Numbered from the stretch's first letter, positions 43,459 to 53,152 are shown. The stretch is DNA of 64,000 nucleotides from Arthrobacter sp. DNA4 (GCF_024362385.1 NZ_CP101466.1:3348001-3412000); one strand, 5' to 3'. The notes: generated from the sequence alone by a model not told the origin. Made by a program: numbers and translations.

Positions 43459-44480
43459 CAGAACCTCAGCACCACGCGGCCGTCGATCTTGGCGTGCTTC
43501 ATCTCATCAAGCACGGCATTGACCTCCGACAGTTCCCGCACGGACACGGTGGGGTGGATCTTCCCGCGGGCATAGAAGTCCAGGGCTTCCTCCATGTCCT
43601 GCCGGGTGCCGACGATCGAGCCGCGGACAGTCAGTCCCTTGAGCACAATCTCGAAGATCGGCGCCGGGAAATCCCCCGGCGGCAGTCCGTTGAACACGAT
43701 GGTGCCGCCGCGGCGGGCCATCCCGATGGCCTGTCCGAACGCTGACGGGTGCACCGCAGTGACCAGAACTCCATGGCAGCCTCCTGTCTCCCGCTGGATT
43801 ACCTCCGCCGGGTCCTCATGCAGGGCGTTGACCGTGAGTTCAGCGCCGTGGGCCTTGGCCAGGGCCAGCTTGTCGTCGGCGATGTCCACGGCCGCAACCC
43901 GGAGTCCCATGGCCACGGCGTACTGGACTGCGATGTGCCCCAGGCCGCCGATGCCGGAAATGGTGACCCACTGGCCCGGCCGGGTCTCGGTCATCTTCAG
44001 CCCCTTGTAGACGGTGACGCCGGCGCAAAGCACCGGCGCCACCTCGACGGGGTCGGATCCCGCCGGTATGCGCGCCGCGAACCGGGAGTCCACCAGCATG
44101 TACTCCCCGAAGGAGCCGTCCACGCTGTACCCGCCGTTCTGCTGCGCCTCGCACAGGGTTTCCCACCCGCTACGGCAGTACTGGCAGTCGCCGCAGGCCG
44201 ACCACAGCCAGGCGTTGCCCACCAAGTCACCGATGGCGAGGTTGGACACCCCCTCACCCAGTGCCACTACTTCACCCACGCCTTCGTGCCCGGGGACGAA
44301 CGGAGGGGAGGGTTTGACCGGCCAGTCGCCTTCCGCGGCATGGAGGTCGGTGTGGCAGACGCCGGTGGTCAGGACCTTGACCAGGGCCTGTCCCGGCCCC
44401 GCCGTGGGAATGGCGATGTCCTGGATCGACAGGTCCGTGCCGAATTCGGTTACTACTGCTGCTTGCATTGTCGTCGTCAT
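43458..44480 (-). CDS. adhP: Zinc-dependent alcohol dehydrogenase
   Basis: A 340-residue medium-chain alcohol dehydrogenase oxidising primary alcohols to aldehydes with NAD. Catalytic zinc ligands are Cys42 in GVCHTDLHAAEGDWP and His65 in GHEGVGEV. The structural zinc cysteines are Cys96, Cys99, Cys102 and Cys110. The cofactor motif GIGGLGHIAVQYA follows. It lies 41 bases after the aldehyde dehydrogenase gene and is coupled to the DUF779 gene, so alcohol and aldehyde oxidation are coexpressed. The symbol reflects E. coli AdhP-type similarity. Confidence 0.92.
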   Translation of the reverse strand: MTTTMQAAVVTEFGTDLSIQDIAIPTAGPGQALVKVLTTGVCHTDLHAAEGDWPVKPSPPFVPGHEGVGEVVALGEGVSNLAIGDLVGNAWLWSACGDCQYCRSGWETLCEAQQNGGYSVDGSFGEYMLVDSRFAARIPAGSDPVEVAPVLCAGVTVYKGLKMTETRPGQWVTISGIGGLGHIAVQYAVAMGLRVAAVDIADDKLALAKAHGAELTVNALHEDPAEVIQRETGGCHGVLVTAVHPSAFGQAIGMARRGGTIVFNGLPPGDFPAPIFEIVLKGLTVRGSIVGTRQDMEEALDFYARGKIHPTVSVRELSEVNAVLDEMKHAKIDGRVVLRF

Positions 44481-44521
44481 TGGCGAAATCCTTGCGTCGT
44501 TGTAGTGGTGCGGGCTTCGGC

Positions 44522-46045
44522 CTAGAAGAAGCCCAGCTTGTTTTCGTCGTAGCTGACCAGGAGGTTCTTGGTCTGCTGGTAGTGGTCCAGCATCATGGCG
44601 TGGTTCTCGCGCCCGATGCCGGAGGACTTGTAGCCGCCGAAAGCGGCACCTGCCGGGTAGGCGTGGTAGTTGTTCACCCAGACGCGGCCGGCCTGGATCT
44701 CGCGGCCGGCGCGGTAGGCCACATTGCCGTTGCGGGACCAGACGCCGGCGCCCAGGCCGTACAGGGTGTCGTTGGCGATCCCCATGGCGTCGTTGTAGTC
44801 ACTGAACCGGGTCACCGCCACCACGGGGCCGAAGATCTCCTCCTGGAAGATCCGCATCCGGTTGTGGCCCTCGAACACGGTGGGCTGGACGTAGAAGCCG
44901 CCAGCGAGGTCCCCCGGGAGTTCGGCGCGGGCGCCGCCGGTGAGCACCTTGGCGCCTTCCTGCTTTCCGATGTCGATGTAGGACAGGATCTTCTCCAACT
45001 GGTCGTTGGAGGCCTGCGCGCCAACCTGCGTTTCGGTGTCCAGCGGGTTGCCCTGGATCATCTTCTCCACCCGGGCCACGGCGTCGGCCATGAAGGACTC
45101 GTAGATGTCCTCCTGCACGAGGGCCCGCGAGGGGCAGGTGCAGACTTCGCCCTGGTTGAAGGCGAAGAGTGCGAAGCCTTCCTGGGCCTTGTCGTAGAAC
45201 GCGTCGTTTTCCTGGGCAACATCGTTGAAGAAGATGTTGGGGCTCTTGCCGCCCAGTTCCAGGGTGACGGGGATGAGGTTCTGGCTGGCGTACTGGCTGA
45301 TGAGCTTACCGGTGGTGGTTTCACCGGTGAAGGCGATCTTCCGGATCCGGGAGCTGGATGCCAGCGGCTTGCCGGCCTCCACGCCGAAGCCGTTGACCAC
45401 ATTCAGTACGCCGGCGGGCAGCAGGTCCCCGATAAGTTCCATCAGCACCAGGATCGATGAGGGCGTTTGCTCCGCGGGCTTGAGCACCACGGTGTTGCCG
45501 GCGGCGAGCGCGGGCGCAAGCTTCCAGACGGCCATCAGGATGGGGAAGTTCCAGGGGATGATCTGGCCCACCACGCCGAGCGGTTCGTGGAAGTGGTACG
45601 CGGTGGTGTTGTCATCGAGCTGGGACAGGCTGCCCTCCTGGGCGCGCACCGCGGAGGCGAAGTAGCGGAAGTGGTCCGAGGCCAGCGGCAGGTCGGCGTT
45701 GAGGGTTTCCCGGATGGGCTTGCCGTTGTCCCAGGTTTCGGCCACGGCGAGCATCTCGAGGTTCTCGTCGATGCGGTCGGCGATCTTGTTCAGGATGGCG
45801 GCGCGTTCCGCCACGGAGGTCTTGCCCCAGGAGGGTGCGGCCTTGTGTGCCGCGTCCAGGGCTAGCTCGATGTCCTCCGCGGTGCCGCGGGCCACCTGGC
45901 AGAACGCCTTGCCCGTCACCGGGGTGATGTTTTCGAAGTACTGGCCCTTGACCGGGGCCACCCATTCGCCGCCAATCCAGTTCTCGTAGCGGTCCTTGAA
46001 GGTGACCTTCGAACCGTCGGTTCCCGGCTGTGCGTAAACGGTCAT
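44522..46045 (-). CDS. NAD-dependent aldehyde dehydrogenase (acetaldehyde type)
   Basis: A 507-residue ALDH-superfamily enzyme. Motifs: [31 protein letters not shown], catalytic Glu in [12 protein letters not shown], catalytic Cys in [13 protein letters not shown], and FGPVVAV. It resembles the bacterial ExaC/AldB-type acetaldehyde dehydrogenases. AAGGAG precedes the chosen ATG; the frame is open 25 codons upstream. It is the first gene of an operon with alcohol dehydrogenase and DUF779, and a GAF-domain regulator lies upstream. Confidence 0.93.
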   Translation of the reverse strand: MTVYAQPGTDGSKVTFKDRYENWIGGEWVAPVKGQYFENITPVTGKAFCQVARGTAEDIELALDAAHKAAPSWGKTSVAERAAILNKIADRIDENLEMLAVAETWDNGKPIRETLNADLPLASDHFRYFASAVRAQEGSLSQLDDNTTAYHFHEPLGVVGQIIPWNFPILMAVWKLAPALAAGNTVVLKPAEQTPSSILVLMELIGDLLPAGVLNVVNGFGVEAGKPLASSSRIRKIAFTGETTTGKLISQYASQNLIPVTLELGGKSPNIFFNDVAQENDAFYDKAQEGFALFAFNQGEVCTCPSRALVQEDIYESFMADAVARVEKMIQGNPLDTETQVGAQASNDQLEKILSYIDIGKQEGAKVLTGGARAELPGDLAGGFYVQPTVFEGHNRMRIFQEEIFGPVVAVTRFSDYNDAMGIANDTLYGLGAGVWSRNGNVAYRAGREIQAGRVWVNNYHAYPAGAAFGGYKSSGIGRENHAMMLDHYQQTKNLLVSYDENKLGFF

Positions 46046-46116
46046 GTGCTTAGCTCCTTTGCTGTGCAGAAGGCTGGCCCGTAGGGGCGCTCGCCGATGG
46101 ACCCAGCGTAGGAGGA

Positions 46117-46126
46117 GCAACGTTGC
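46117..46126. promoter_or_regulatory. Palindrome upstream of the aldehyde dehydrogenase operon
   Basis: GCAACGTTGC is a perfect 10-base palindrome 71 bases upstream of the aldehyde dehydrogenase start, followed by a further GGTTGCG half-match at about 46132. It is a candidate site for the adjacent GAF/winged-helix regulator. The link is inferred. Confidence 0.4.
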
Positions 46127-46185
46127 AGCAAGGTTGCGAGGGTGAGATCCAGATCACAGAGCCGTGGTCCGGCCCGAATCGAGCG

Positions 46186-47529
46186 TCAGGCGCGCAGTTC
46201 GGCTTCCAGCCGTTCCAGGTCGGCTACGACGGCGGCCCGCTTGGGTGAGCGCGGCGGCAGGAGGCGGAGCGCGGCGCGGCGGATGACGACGTCGTCCCTT
46301 GCTTCGGGAAGCGCAGCGTACTTGAGCAGGGACTCGGCGCTGCCGTCCGTGAGGACCGCTTCCCGGAGCAGGGACGAAACCCTGTTCCTGAGGTCGACAA
46401 CGCCTGGCGCCTCCGAGCGCGGGAGTACCTCGCCGCGGTAGATCTCCAAGGCAATCCGGTGTGCGCCGCGCTGCAGGCAGCTGAGCACCTGGCCGGTATC
46501 CGGCACCAGGTCCAGCGGGAGCCGGTACGGGCGGGAGCCGGGGACAGCGTCGGGACTCAGCTGCTGGATGACCTTGCGCAGGCGGACCATCTCGGCCCGC
46601 AGCGTGATGGTGGAGCCCTCCCCGGGGTACAGCAGCAAGCCCAGTTCCTCGGCAGTGAGCCCGTCTGGGTGAGTGCTCAGCAGGGCGAGGATCTCGCTGT
46701 GCCGTGCTGACAGGGAAACGGTCCTGCCGCCCAGGCTGAGCAGTGCCTGGTCGCGGCCCAGCAGCTGCAGGCTGTTCCGGTAAAGGCTGCCTTCGCTGGC
46801 ACCCGGGCCTTGCCTGCCGGCGGCAGCCGGGGACCGTCGTCGTACTGGCTTCCTGGCGAGCTCCGCCGCAAGCTGCAGGCGCTCCACCCGCAGCTGCGCC
46901 TGGGCGGCAGCAACGGTGGCCTCCACCAGCGACAGCGTGTGCGGCGCCACCGCGGTGTCCGTCCCGGTGATGTCCACGACGCCGAGGACAGCGCCGGAGT
47001 CGGGGTCATGGAAGGGGACGGCGGTGCAGCTCCAGGGGTGCACTGCCCGCTGGTAGTGCTCGGCGCCCGCGATCTGGATCCCCCGGCCCAGGGCAAGGGC
47101 GGTGCCCGGCGCGCTGGTGCCGACGCTGGCCTCGGACCAGTCGGCACCGGGGACGAACATCATGCCTTCGGCCCGGCGTTGGAGGGTGGGGTCGCCATCC
47201 ACCCACAGCAGCCTGCCCACCTCGTCGCCCACCGCAACCAGGAGCCCGCTGTCGTGGCTGGGCTGGACCAGGAGTTTGTTGATGACCGGCATGATCGCGG
47301 CCAGGGGGTGCTGCCGCCGGTAGTCCTCCAGCTGGTCCCAGTCGAATGCCAGCGGCGCGGCAGCGTTGTCCGGATTGGCCTTGAAGCTTGCCGACCGCTG
47401 CCAGGACTCCTTGATGAGGTTGCGCAGCCCGGGGATCTCGGGGGTGAGGTTGCCGGGGTCCGACCCCAGGCGCTCGTGGCCGGTCAGTGCGGCACGCTGG
47501 CGCGGTTCAGGATGGAGCAGGTTCGTCAT
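46186..47529 (-). CDS. GAF-domain transcriptional regulator with winged helix (AcoR-like sensor part)
   Basis: A 447-residue regulator. The N-terminal part (LRNLIKESWQRSASF to about residue 215) matches the sensor region of AcoR-type activators, with a GAF domain including GTSAPGTALALGRGIQIAG and VLGVVDITG. There is no AAA+ sigma-54 domain. Instead the C-terminus has a winged-helix segment (LSARHSEILALLSTHPDGL) and a helical BTAD-like tail. It lies upstream of the aldehyde/alcohol dehydrogenase operon on the same strand and probably senses an alcohol, aldehyde or acetoin-like compound. Confidence 0.82.
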   Translation of the reverse strand: MTNLLHPEPRQRAALTGHERLGSDPGNLTPEIPGLRNLIKESWQRSASFKANPDNAAAPLAFDWDQLEDYRRQHPLAAIMPVINKLLVQPSHDSGLLVAVGDEVGRLLWVDGDPTLQRRAEGMMFVPGADWSEASVGTSAPGTALALGRGIQIAGAEHYQRAVHPWSCTAVPFHDPDSGAVLGVVDITGTDTAVAPHTLSLVEATVAAAQAQLRVERLQLAAELARKPVRRRSPAAAGRQGPGASEGSLYRNSLQLLGRDQALLSLGGRTVSLSARHSEILALLSTHPDGLTAEELGLLLYPGEGSTITLRAEMVRLRKVIQQLSPDAVPGSRPYRLPLDLVPDTGQVLSCLQRGAHRIALEIYRGEVLPRSEAPGVVDLRNRVSSLLREAVLTDGSAESLLKYAALPEARDDVVIRRAALRLLPPRSPKRAAVVADLERLEAELRA

Positions 47530-47610
47530 CGAACTCCCGTTCCGGAGTCTTGTCCGGCTGTGCAGGGCTGGAGGGTGGCCAAGTCAGCATAGCTGGACAA
47601 CAACCTCGTG

Positions 47611-48885
47611 TCACCGGCCTGCCCTGACCAGCTCTTCCAGAGCGTCCGCCCCCGCCGCTGCTCCCCCGGCGGCCGCGTAGCCATCCGCCACCCGGCGCGC
47701 CCCCGGCGCCTTGCCCAGGGCCTGGTGGACGGCTTCCCGGAGCCGCTCCGGCGTGAGGCGCTTCCGGCTGAGCCGCACTCCGGCGTCGGCCGCCACTACC
47801 CTTGCGGCCACCTCGTGCTGGTCGCGGCCGAACGGGACCACCACCACGGGCACTCCCTTTGAGAGGGCCTTCTGTGTTGCCCCCATGCCGCCGTGGGTGA
47901 TGGCAACGGCGGCGCGGTCAAGGACAGGGCCGTGCGGCACGAAATGTTCCAGCCTGGCATTGGACGGAACGGGCTGGAAACGGTCGAGGCCGGCGGCCCT
48001 GGCGGCACCCGCAGAGCCGGCCTCGGCTGCAGGCAACGTGGCGACGACGGTATAGGGCTCTCCGGCCAGGGCCGCCAGGGCGGTCCGGACGATGGCGTCA
48101 TCCGCCTGGTACTCGGAGGACGTGGTCACCAGGACGACCGGAGCGGTGGCCTCCCCGAGCCACGAGGGAGTTTCGGCCGGCGGCTCCCAGTCCAGGGCGC
48201 CGATCATGCGCACATCCGGAGCCCAGTCCGGGTGCGGATATTCGAACGGCCCGGCGGTGGCCACGAGCATCAGCGGGGCGGTGCGGAACATGGAGTTGGC
48301 GCCGGTGACCGGGGGAAGCATGCCGCCGGAGATGTCGGCCCGCAGGGCGTTGATCCGGGGCAGCATCAGCTTCTCGACGGCGCCAATCACCAGGCGCCGC
48401 ACCACCGCATCCCGGGCCCTGCCGAGCGGACCCGGCAAAGGAGCCAGCCCCGGCCCGAACGGGGGCGTACCCCTTGAGGGCAGCGGCGGGGTGTAGGGGC
48501 TGAAGGTTGCCCACGGCAGCCCTGAGTGTTCTGCCAGGATGCGCGCGCCCCAGGCGTTGATGTCGACCAGGAGCAGGTCCGGCCTTATCCCCTCAATGGC
48601 GCGCTGCAGGTCCGGCGCATCGAACCGGGCGCGGGCGGCGAAGGTCTCAACGCTGGAGGCCAGGGCAGCCTTCGGGTTTGTGGCGCGGTAGTCCGTGGCC
48701 TCGATCGCAAGAATCCTGCCGTCCACCGGCCCGGCGTGGAACCCTGACTCCGTGAGCTGTGGAACCTGCCGTGGCAGGGTGCGGATGTGGACATCATGAC
48801 CGCGGGCCTTGAGTTCCGCGAGCAGCGGAACCATGGGGAAGAGGTGGCCTATGGCAGGTGAAGTGTAGGCAAGGACGGTGGACAT
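47611..48885 (-). CDS. UDP-sugar-dependent glycosyltransferase (GT1/MGT type)
   Basis: A 424-residue GT-B glycosyltransferase of the macrolide/flavonoid type. The N-terminal acceptor domain begins YTSPAIGHLFPMVPLLAEL. The C-terminal nucleotide-sugar motif is FVPHGPVLDRAAVAITHGGM, then KGVPVVVVPFGRDQHEVAARV. Such enzymes glycosylate small hydrophobic molecules, and some inactivate antibiotics. Its ATG overlaps the stop of a TetR gene by one base (TGATG). Confidence 0.88.
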   Translation of the reverse strand: MSTVLAYTSPAIGHLFPMVPLLAELKARGHDVHIRTLPRQVPQLTESGFHAGPVDGRILAIEATDYRATNPKAALASSVETFAARARFDAPDLQRAIEGIRPDLLLVDINAWGARILAEHSGLPWATFSPYTPPLPSRGTPPFGPGLAPLPGPLGRARDAVVRRLVIGAVEKLMLPRINALRADISGGMLPPVTGANSMFRTAPLMLVATAGPFEYPHPDWAPDVRMIGALDWEPPAETPSWLGEATAPVVLVTTSSEYQADDAIVRTALAALAGEPYTVVATLPAAEAGSAGAARAAGLDRFQPVPSNARLEHFVPHGPVLDRAAVAITHGGMGATQKALSKGVPVVVVPFGRDQHEVAARVVAADAGVRLSRKRLTPERLREAVHQALGKAPGARRVADGYAAAGGAAAGADALEELVRAGR

Positions 48886-49490
48886 CAGGGCCTCCGCGTG
48901 AAGGGTTCCAGCATTTCGAGCAGGGAGTGGGCCACCTGGCCGCGGCTGAGCCCGGCGTCCAGGCGCAGCAGTTTCCAGTTGTAGACGTCGCAGAGAGCGA
49001 CGAACTGGGCCAGCCGGCGGTCGTGGTCCGGGCTGCCCTTCAGGGGGTCAAGGAAGGGGCCGAAAACGCGGCGGCACCATTCGCGGTGCAGGTGGCGCGC
49101 TCCCCCGGTGATTTCCGCCAGGACGGGGGAGGTTTGTTCCTCGGCGAGCAGCTTCAGTGCCAGCGCGCCGGTGGTTTCGTAGTGTTCCAGGAGGTTGTCG
49201 ACGGCGGCGGGCACGTCGCCGGGAGGAACGGCGCTGCGCTGGCTGTCCACCCTGGCCGTGGCAGCCTTGGCGCTGGCGTCGATGAGGGCGGCGCGGTCCC
49301 CGAACCTGCGGATGACGGTCTGGACGGTGACACCGGCGCGGGCAGCCACCGCACCCAGCGTGACGTCGGCGAGCGGCCCCTGCATGAACAGGTCTTCGGT
49401 GGCCTGCAGGATCCGGCGGCCGGTTTCCTCGGCAGAGGTGGCGCGCTTCGGGGAGCTGTAGGGACGGGTTCCGGCCCCGGCCGTATTCAT
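48885..49490 (-). CDS. TetR-family transcriptional regulator
   Basis: A 201-residue regulator with the TetR helix-turn-helix at about residues 42-65 (VTLGAVAARAGVTVQTVIRRFGD) and a helical C-terminal domain. It is translationally coupled to the glycosyltransferase gene and preceded directly by an inverted repeat, so it likely represses both. A glycosylatable drug or metabolite would be the natural inducer. Confidence 0.88.
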   Translation of the reverse strand: MNTAGAGTRPYSSPKRATSAEETGRRILQATEDLFMQGPLADVTLGAVAARAGVTVQTVIRRFGDRAALIDASAKAATARVDSQRSAVPPGDVPAAVDNLLEHYETTGALALKLLAEEQTSPVLAEITGGARHLHREWCRRVFGPFLDPLKGSPDHDRRLAQFVALCDVYNWKLLRLDAGLSRGQVAHSLLEMLEPFTRRP

Positions 49491-49505
49491 GTTAACCAGA
49501 TTAAC
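49491..49505. promoter_or_regulatory. Putative TetR operator before the regulator-glycosyltransferase operon
   Basis: GTTAA and TTAAC (5-base arms, 5-base centre) abut the TetR start codon in a locally AT-rich stretch. The symmetric site fits autorepression, but the short arms leave doubt. Confidence 0.5.
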
Positions 49506-49530
49506 TCGAATACTCCGTCGGGGGTAGGGG

Positions 49531-50961
49531 TCAGCCGCGGGAAATGCGGATCATCTCCTCGCGCGGCACCACCTTGATACGCTCGCGGACCACGTGGTCC
49601 AGGCCCTCGGGTCCGGTCCAGGCGGCACCCAGGCCCGCCTCGTGGGCGTCGAGCTTGTTCCACCCTTCCCAGGTGGTGTATTCGATGCCGCGCTCTTCCA
49701 GCAGGTCGATGATGGCCTGGGGATCCGGGTTCCTGGCCGCCGGGAGGGTGAGCCGGTCCTCCAGCAGGAAGCCGATGGTCTCCAGCGCATCGCCCTTGGT
49801 GTGGCCGATCAGCCCCACAGGTCCGCGCTTGATCCAGCCCGTGGTGTAGATGCCCGGAACGGGGTTGCCGTCGGCATCGAGGACCCGGCCGCCTTCGTTC
49901 GGGATGACGCCCCGCTTGGCGTCGTACTCCAGTTCGTCCAGCGCGGAGCCGTGGTAGCCGATGGCCCGGTAGACAGCCTGGACGGGGTATTCAACGTACT
50001 CTCCGGTGCCCTTGGCGTTGCCGGTCCCGTCCAGCTGCATGCGCTCGAACTTGATGCCGCCCACCTTGCCCGTGCCGTCGTCGAGCACTTCAACGGGGCT
50101 GTGCAGGAAGTGCAGGTGCAGCCTGCGGGACGAGGGGTTCTCCGACTCCGCATGCTCCTCCACGAGCCAGTTGGTGAGGGTGTTCACCATGGTCTTGACC
50201 TGGTTGTTGCTGCGGATGGCCTCGTCCGAGGCGTCGTCGAATTCAAAATCCTCGGGGTAGAGGACGATGTCGACGTCTTCCATGTGGCTCAGTTCCCGCA
50301 GCTCCAGCGGGGTGAACTTGACCTGGGCGGGGCCGCGGCGGCCAAAGACGTGGACGTCCGTCACCGGGGACGCCTTCAGGCCGGCGTACACGTTGTCCGG
50401 GATCTCGGTGGTGAGCAGCTCCTCAGGGTGCTTGACCAGCATGCGGGCCACATCCAGGGCCACGTTGCCGTTGCCGATCACCGCGATTTCCCTGGCCTCC
50501 AGCGGCCACTCGCGGGGCACGTCCGGGTGGCCGTCGTACCAGGACACAAAGTCCGCGCCGCCAAAGGAGCCGCGCAGGTTGATGCCCGGAATGTCCAGGT
50601 CCGCGTCCTTGATGGCGCCCGTGGAGAAGATGACGGCGTCGTAGAAGGCCCGGAAATCGTGCAGCGTGAGGTCCCGGCCGTAGGTCACGTTGCCCAGGAA
50701 CCGGATGTCGCCCCGGTCCAGGACCTTGTGCAGGGCGTTGACGATGCCCTTGATGCGGGGGTGGTCCGGGGCTACGCCGTACCGGATCAGTCCATAGGGC
50801 GCCGGGTAGGCCTCGAAGAGGTCGATGCTGACCTGGAAGTCGCCGTCCTTGACCCCGCTGGACTTGGTGAGGATGTCCGCAGCATAGACTCCTGCCGGTC
50901 CCGCGCCGATAATGGCGACGCGGAGGGGACGGTTGGCGGCGGTTTCGCTGTGATTGGACAC
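49531..50961 (-). CDS. Ferredoxin/adrenodoxin-NADP+ reductase (FprA-like)
   Basis: A 476-residue two-domain flavoprotein of the adrenodoxin-reductase type, moving electrons between NADPH and ferredoxin. The FAD motif is VAIIGAGPAGVYAADIL. PYGLIRYGVAPDHPRIK and the NADP motif IAVIGNGNVALDVARML follow, with GWIKRGPVGLIGHTKGDALE near the C-terminus. The GTG start with AAGGG is preferred; an in-frame ATG 10 codons upstream lacks a ribosome site. Confidence 0.92.
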   Translation of the reverse strand: MSNHSETAANRPLRVAIIGAGPAGVYAADILTKSSGVKDGDFQVSIDLFEAYPAPYGLIRYGVAPDHPRIKGIVNALHKVLDRGDIRFLGNVTYGRDLTLHDFRAFYDAVIFSTGAIKDADLDIPGINLRGSFGGADFVSWYDGHPDVPREWPLEAREIAVIGNGNVALDVARMLVKHPEELLTTEIPDNVYAGLKASPVTDVHVFGRRGPAQVKFTPLELRELSHMEDVDIVLYPEDFEFDDASDEAIRSNNQVKTMVNTLTNWLVEEHAESENPSSRRLHLHFLHSPVEVLDDGTGKVGGIKFERMQLDGTGNAKGTGEYVEYPVQAVYRAIGYHGSALDELEYDAKRGVIPNEGGRVLDADGNPVPGIYTTGWIKRGPVGLIGHTKGDALETIGFLLEDRLTLPAARNPDPQAIIDLLEERGIEYTTWEGWNKLDAHEAGLGAAWTGPEGLDHVVRERIKVVPREEMIRISRG

Positions 50962-51036
50962 CGGGAACCCTTCTGAACTGGTCCTGCTCATGTTTCATGA
51001 GGGTGCGCCGCATGGTGCAGCGCACAGTCCCCCATT

Positions 51037-52032
51037 CTAGTTGGCGGCCAGGGCCACTACCTTGCCCTCGCGGTACAACAGCGCCCTGAGCTCAGCTTCC
51101 GCCGAGTCCAGCCGTTTCGGATCGATGGTTTCGCCGTCATGGTAGTGGTCCAGCACCCGCGGGTCCACGTAGCTCTTGCGCGCAATGGAGGGAGTGTTTC
51201 CCAGCGTCTCCGCCGCGTCGTACATGGCGCGGCTGATGGCCCGCTTCCGCTTTGCCGCCGTCCGCTGGACTCCGGTCCTCGCCAGGCTTTCCGCGGCCGC
51301 CACGGTTCCGCGCAGGGTCCGGAAGTCCTTGGCGGTGAAGTCTGAGCCGGTCCGCTCCTTCACGTAGGCGTTGATATCCGCACTGGTGACCGGACGCCAG
51401 GTCCTCCCCTCCTTGTAAGCCAGCAGCCTCGCGTTCGGTCCCCGCCGCTTGAGCAGGCGCAGGAGGGCGGCGAGGTCGGCGTCGCGGATTTCCGATTCCC
51501 AGTCCTTGCCGCTCTTGGCCGGGAAGCGCAGGAGGATCCGGTCCTTGCGCACCTGGACGTGGGCGCACAGCAGCGTGGCCAGCCCACGGCTTCCGTTCTC
51601 GTTGGTGTACCTCTCCGAGCCCACCCGCAGCGAGCCGGTGTCCAGCATCCGGAACGCCGCCGCCAGGACGCGGTCGCGGGTGAAGCCTTCACTGCGCAGG
51701 TCCATGGTCACCCGCCGCCGGGCCGCGGGCAGCGATTCGGCCAGCTGGAGGGACCGGTCAAACTTCACCCGGTCCTTACGCTCGCGCCACTCCGGATGGT
51801 AGATGTACTGGCGGCGGCCCACGGCATCCACGCCGGTCGCCTGGATGTGCCCGTTCTCGAAGGGGGCGATCCAGACGTCGGTCCAGGCCGGCGGGATGCC
51901 GATACTTTCCAGGCGGTCGCGGATAGGGCCGGGCGGCAGCGTGGAGCCGTCCAGGTCCCGGTAACTGAAGCCCTTGCCGGCGGGCACCCTGCGGTAGCCG
52001 CGGCCCGAGGCGTTGCTGCGCCGGAGCCTCAT
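51037..52032 (-). CDS. DNA topoisomerase IB (poxvirus-like)
   Basis: A 331-residue type IB topoisomerase that relaxes supercoils through a 3'-phosphotyrosine. The N-terminal domain contains DVWIAPFENGHIQATGVDA, GRRQYIYHPEW and RVGSERYTNENGSRGLATL, the core contains KDFRTLRGTVAAAE, and the nucleophile is Tyr288 in SIARKSYVDP. The sequence KDFRTLRGT differs from the usual KDFRTWAGT-like motif by replacing Trp. Confidence 0.9.
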   Translation of the reverse strand: MRLRRSNASGRGYRRVPAGKGFSYRDLDGSTLPPGPIRDRLESIGIPPAWTDVWIAPFENGHIQATGVDAVGRRQYIYHPEWRERKDRVKFDRSLQLAESLPAARRRVTMDLRSEGFTRDRVLAAAFRMLDTGSLRVGSERYTNENGSRGLATLLCAHVQVRKDRILLRFPAKSGKDWESEIRDADLAALLRLLKRRGPNARLLAYKEGRTWRPVTSADINAYVKERTGSDFTAKDFRTLRGTVAAAESLARTGVQRTAAKRKRAISRAMYDAAETLGNTPSIARKSYVDPRVLDHYHDGETIDPKRLDSAEAELRALLYREGKVVALAAN

Positions 52033-52150
52033 GGGCTGGGCTCCGGGGAAGGCGCACGTGTCATGAAAGCAAGCCTACTGATTATTTTCCGGAATACCGC
52101 CTGTCTGCTGGAATACCTGCCCACCGGATGCTGTTATGGAGTTCGTGCCT

Positions 52151-53152
52151 ATGCCAGAAGGAACCTCCCCCGCCACGCCCGTTGCTACCCCCGCAGCCGC
52201 GCCGCCGGCCGGTGAGGGGCCCCGGGCTGTCGCCAAGGATTCGACGACCGGCATGCTGTTCGGCATCGGCGCCTACGTTCTGTGGGGGCTGCTCCCGCTG
52301 TACTTCTTCATCCTGATGCCGGCGGGCGCCGTCGAAATCGTGGCCAACCGGGTGGTGTGGTCCCTGCTGTTCTGTGCTCTACTGATCACGGTGACCAGGG
52401 CGTGGGGCGTGCTCGCGGTGGCGCTGAAGGACCGACGGGTCTTTGGTTCCCTGGCGCTGGCGGCATTCCTGATTGCCATCAACTGGCTGACCTACACGTA
52501 CGGCGTCACCACGGGGCAGGCCGTGGAAACGTCACTGGGCTACTTCATCAACCCGCTCGTCTCTGTGCTGCTGGGTGTGCTGGTCCTGAAGGAAAGGCTG
52601 CGGCCGCTCCAGTGGGCCGCCGTCGGCGTCGGCTTCGTAGCGGTGGGCGTGCTCACCTACTCCTACGGGAAGCTGCCATGGATTGCCCTGACCCTGGCGT
52701 TCAGCTTTGGCCTGTACGGCTTCGTCAAGAATCGGGTGGGATCGAGGGTGGACGCCATCACCAGCCTCAGCGTGGAGACGATGGTGCTCGCCCCTCTGGC
52801 CGCCGTGGCCATGGTGGTCCTGGCCGCAGGCGGCAGCTCCACGTTGACGTCCGAGGGACCAGGACACTTCTGGCTGCTGCTGGCATCGGGCGTGATCACC
52901 GCCGTCCCGCTGCTTTTCTTCGGTGCGTCCGCACGGCGGCTGCCCATGACCACCATCGGACTGCTCCAGTACTTTGCCCCGGTCCTGCAGTTCGTGGTGG
53001 CGCTGCTGGTCTTCCGGGAGGCCATGACGGTTGAGCGCTGGATTGGTTTCGGGGTGGTGTGGCTGGCCCTGCTGCTGCTGACCCTGGACATGCTGCGGGC
53101 CGCTCGCAGGAACTCCCTCGCCCGCAGGGCGAGCGTCCGCCAGGGCGCCTGA
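52151..53152 (+). CDS. rarD: EamA-family transporter RarD
   Basis: A 333-residue, ten-segment DMT-superfamily protein of the RarD branch: GIGAYVLWGLLPLYFFIL at the start, INWLTYTYGVTTGQAVETSL, GYFINPLVSVLLGVLVLKER, and TIGLLQYFAPVLQFVVALLV. The N-terminus is Pro/Ala-rich. The second ATG (52151) has a GGAG site 9 bases upstream; an ATG 5 codons earlier is the alternative. The substrate is unknown. Confidence 0.9.
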   Translation: MPEGTSPATPVATPAAAPPAGEGPRAVAKDSTTGMLFGIGAYVLWGLLPLYFFILMPAGAVEIVANRVVWSLLFCALLITVTRAWGVLAVALKDRRVFGSLALAAFLIAINWLTYTYGVTTGQAVETSLGYFINPLVSVLLGVLVLKERLRPLQWAAVGVGFVAVGVLTYSYGKLPWIALTLAFSFGLYGFVKNRVGSRVDAITSLSVETMVLAPLAAVAMVVLAAGGSSTLTSEGPGHFWLLLASGVITAVPLLFFGASARRLPMTTIGLLQYFAPVLQFVVALLVFREAMTVERWIGFGVVWLALLLLTLDMLRAARRNSLARRASVRQGA

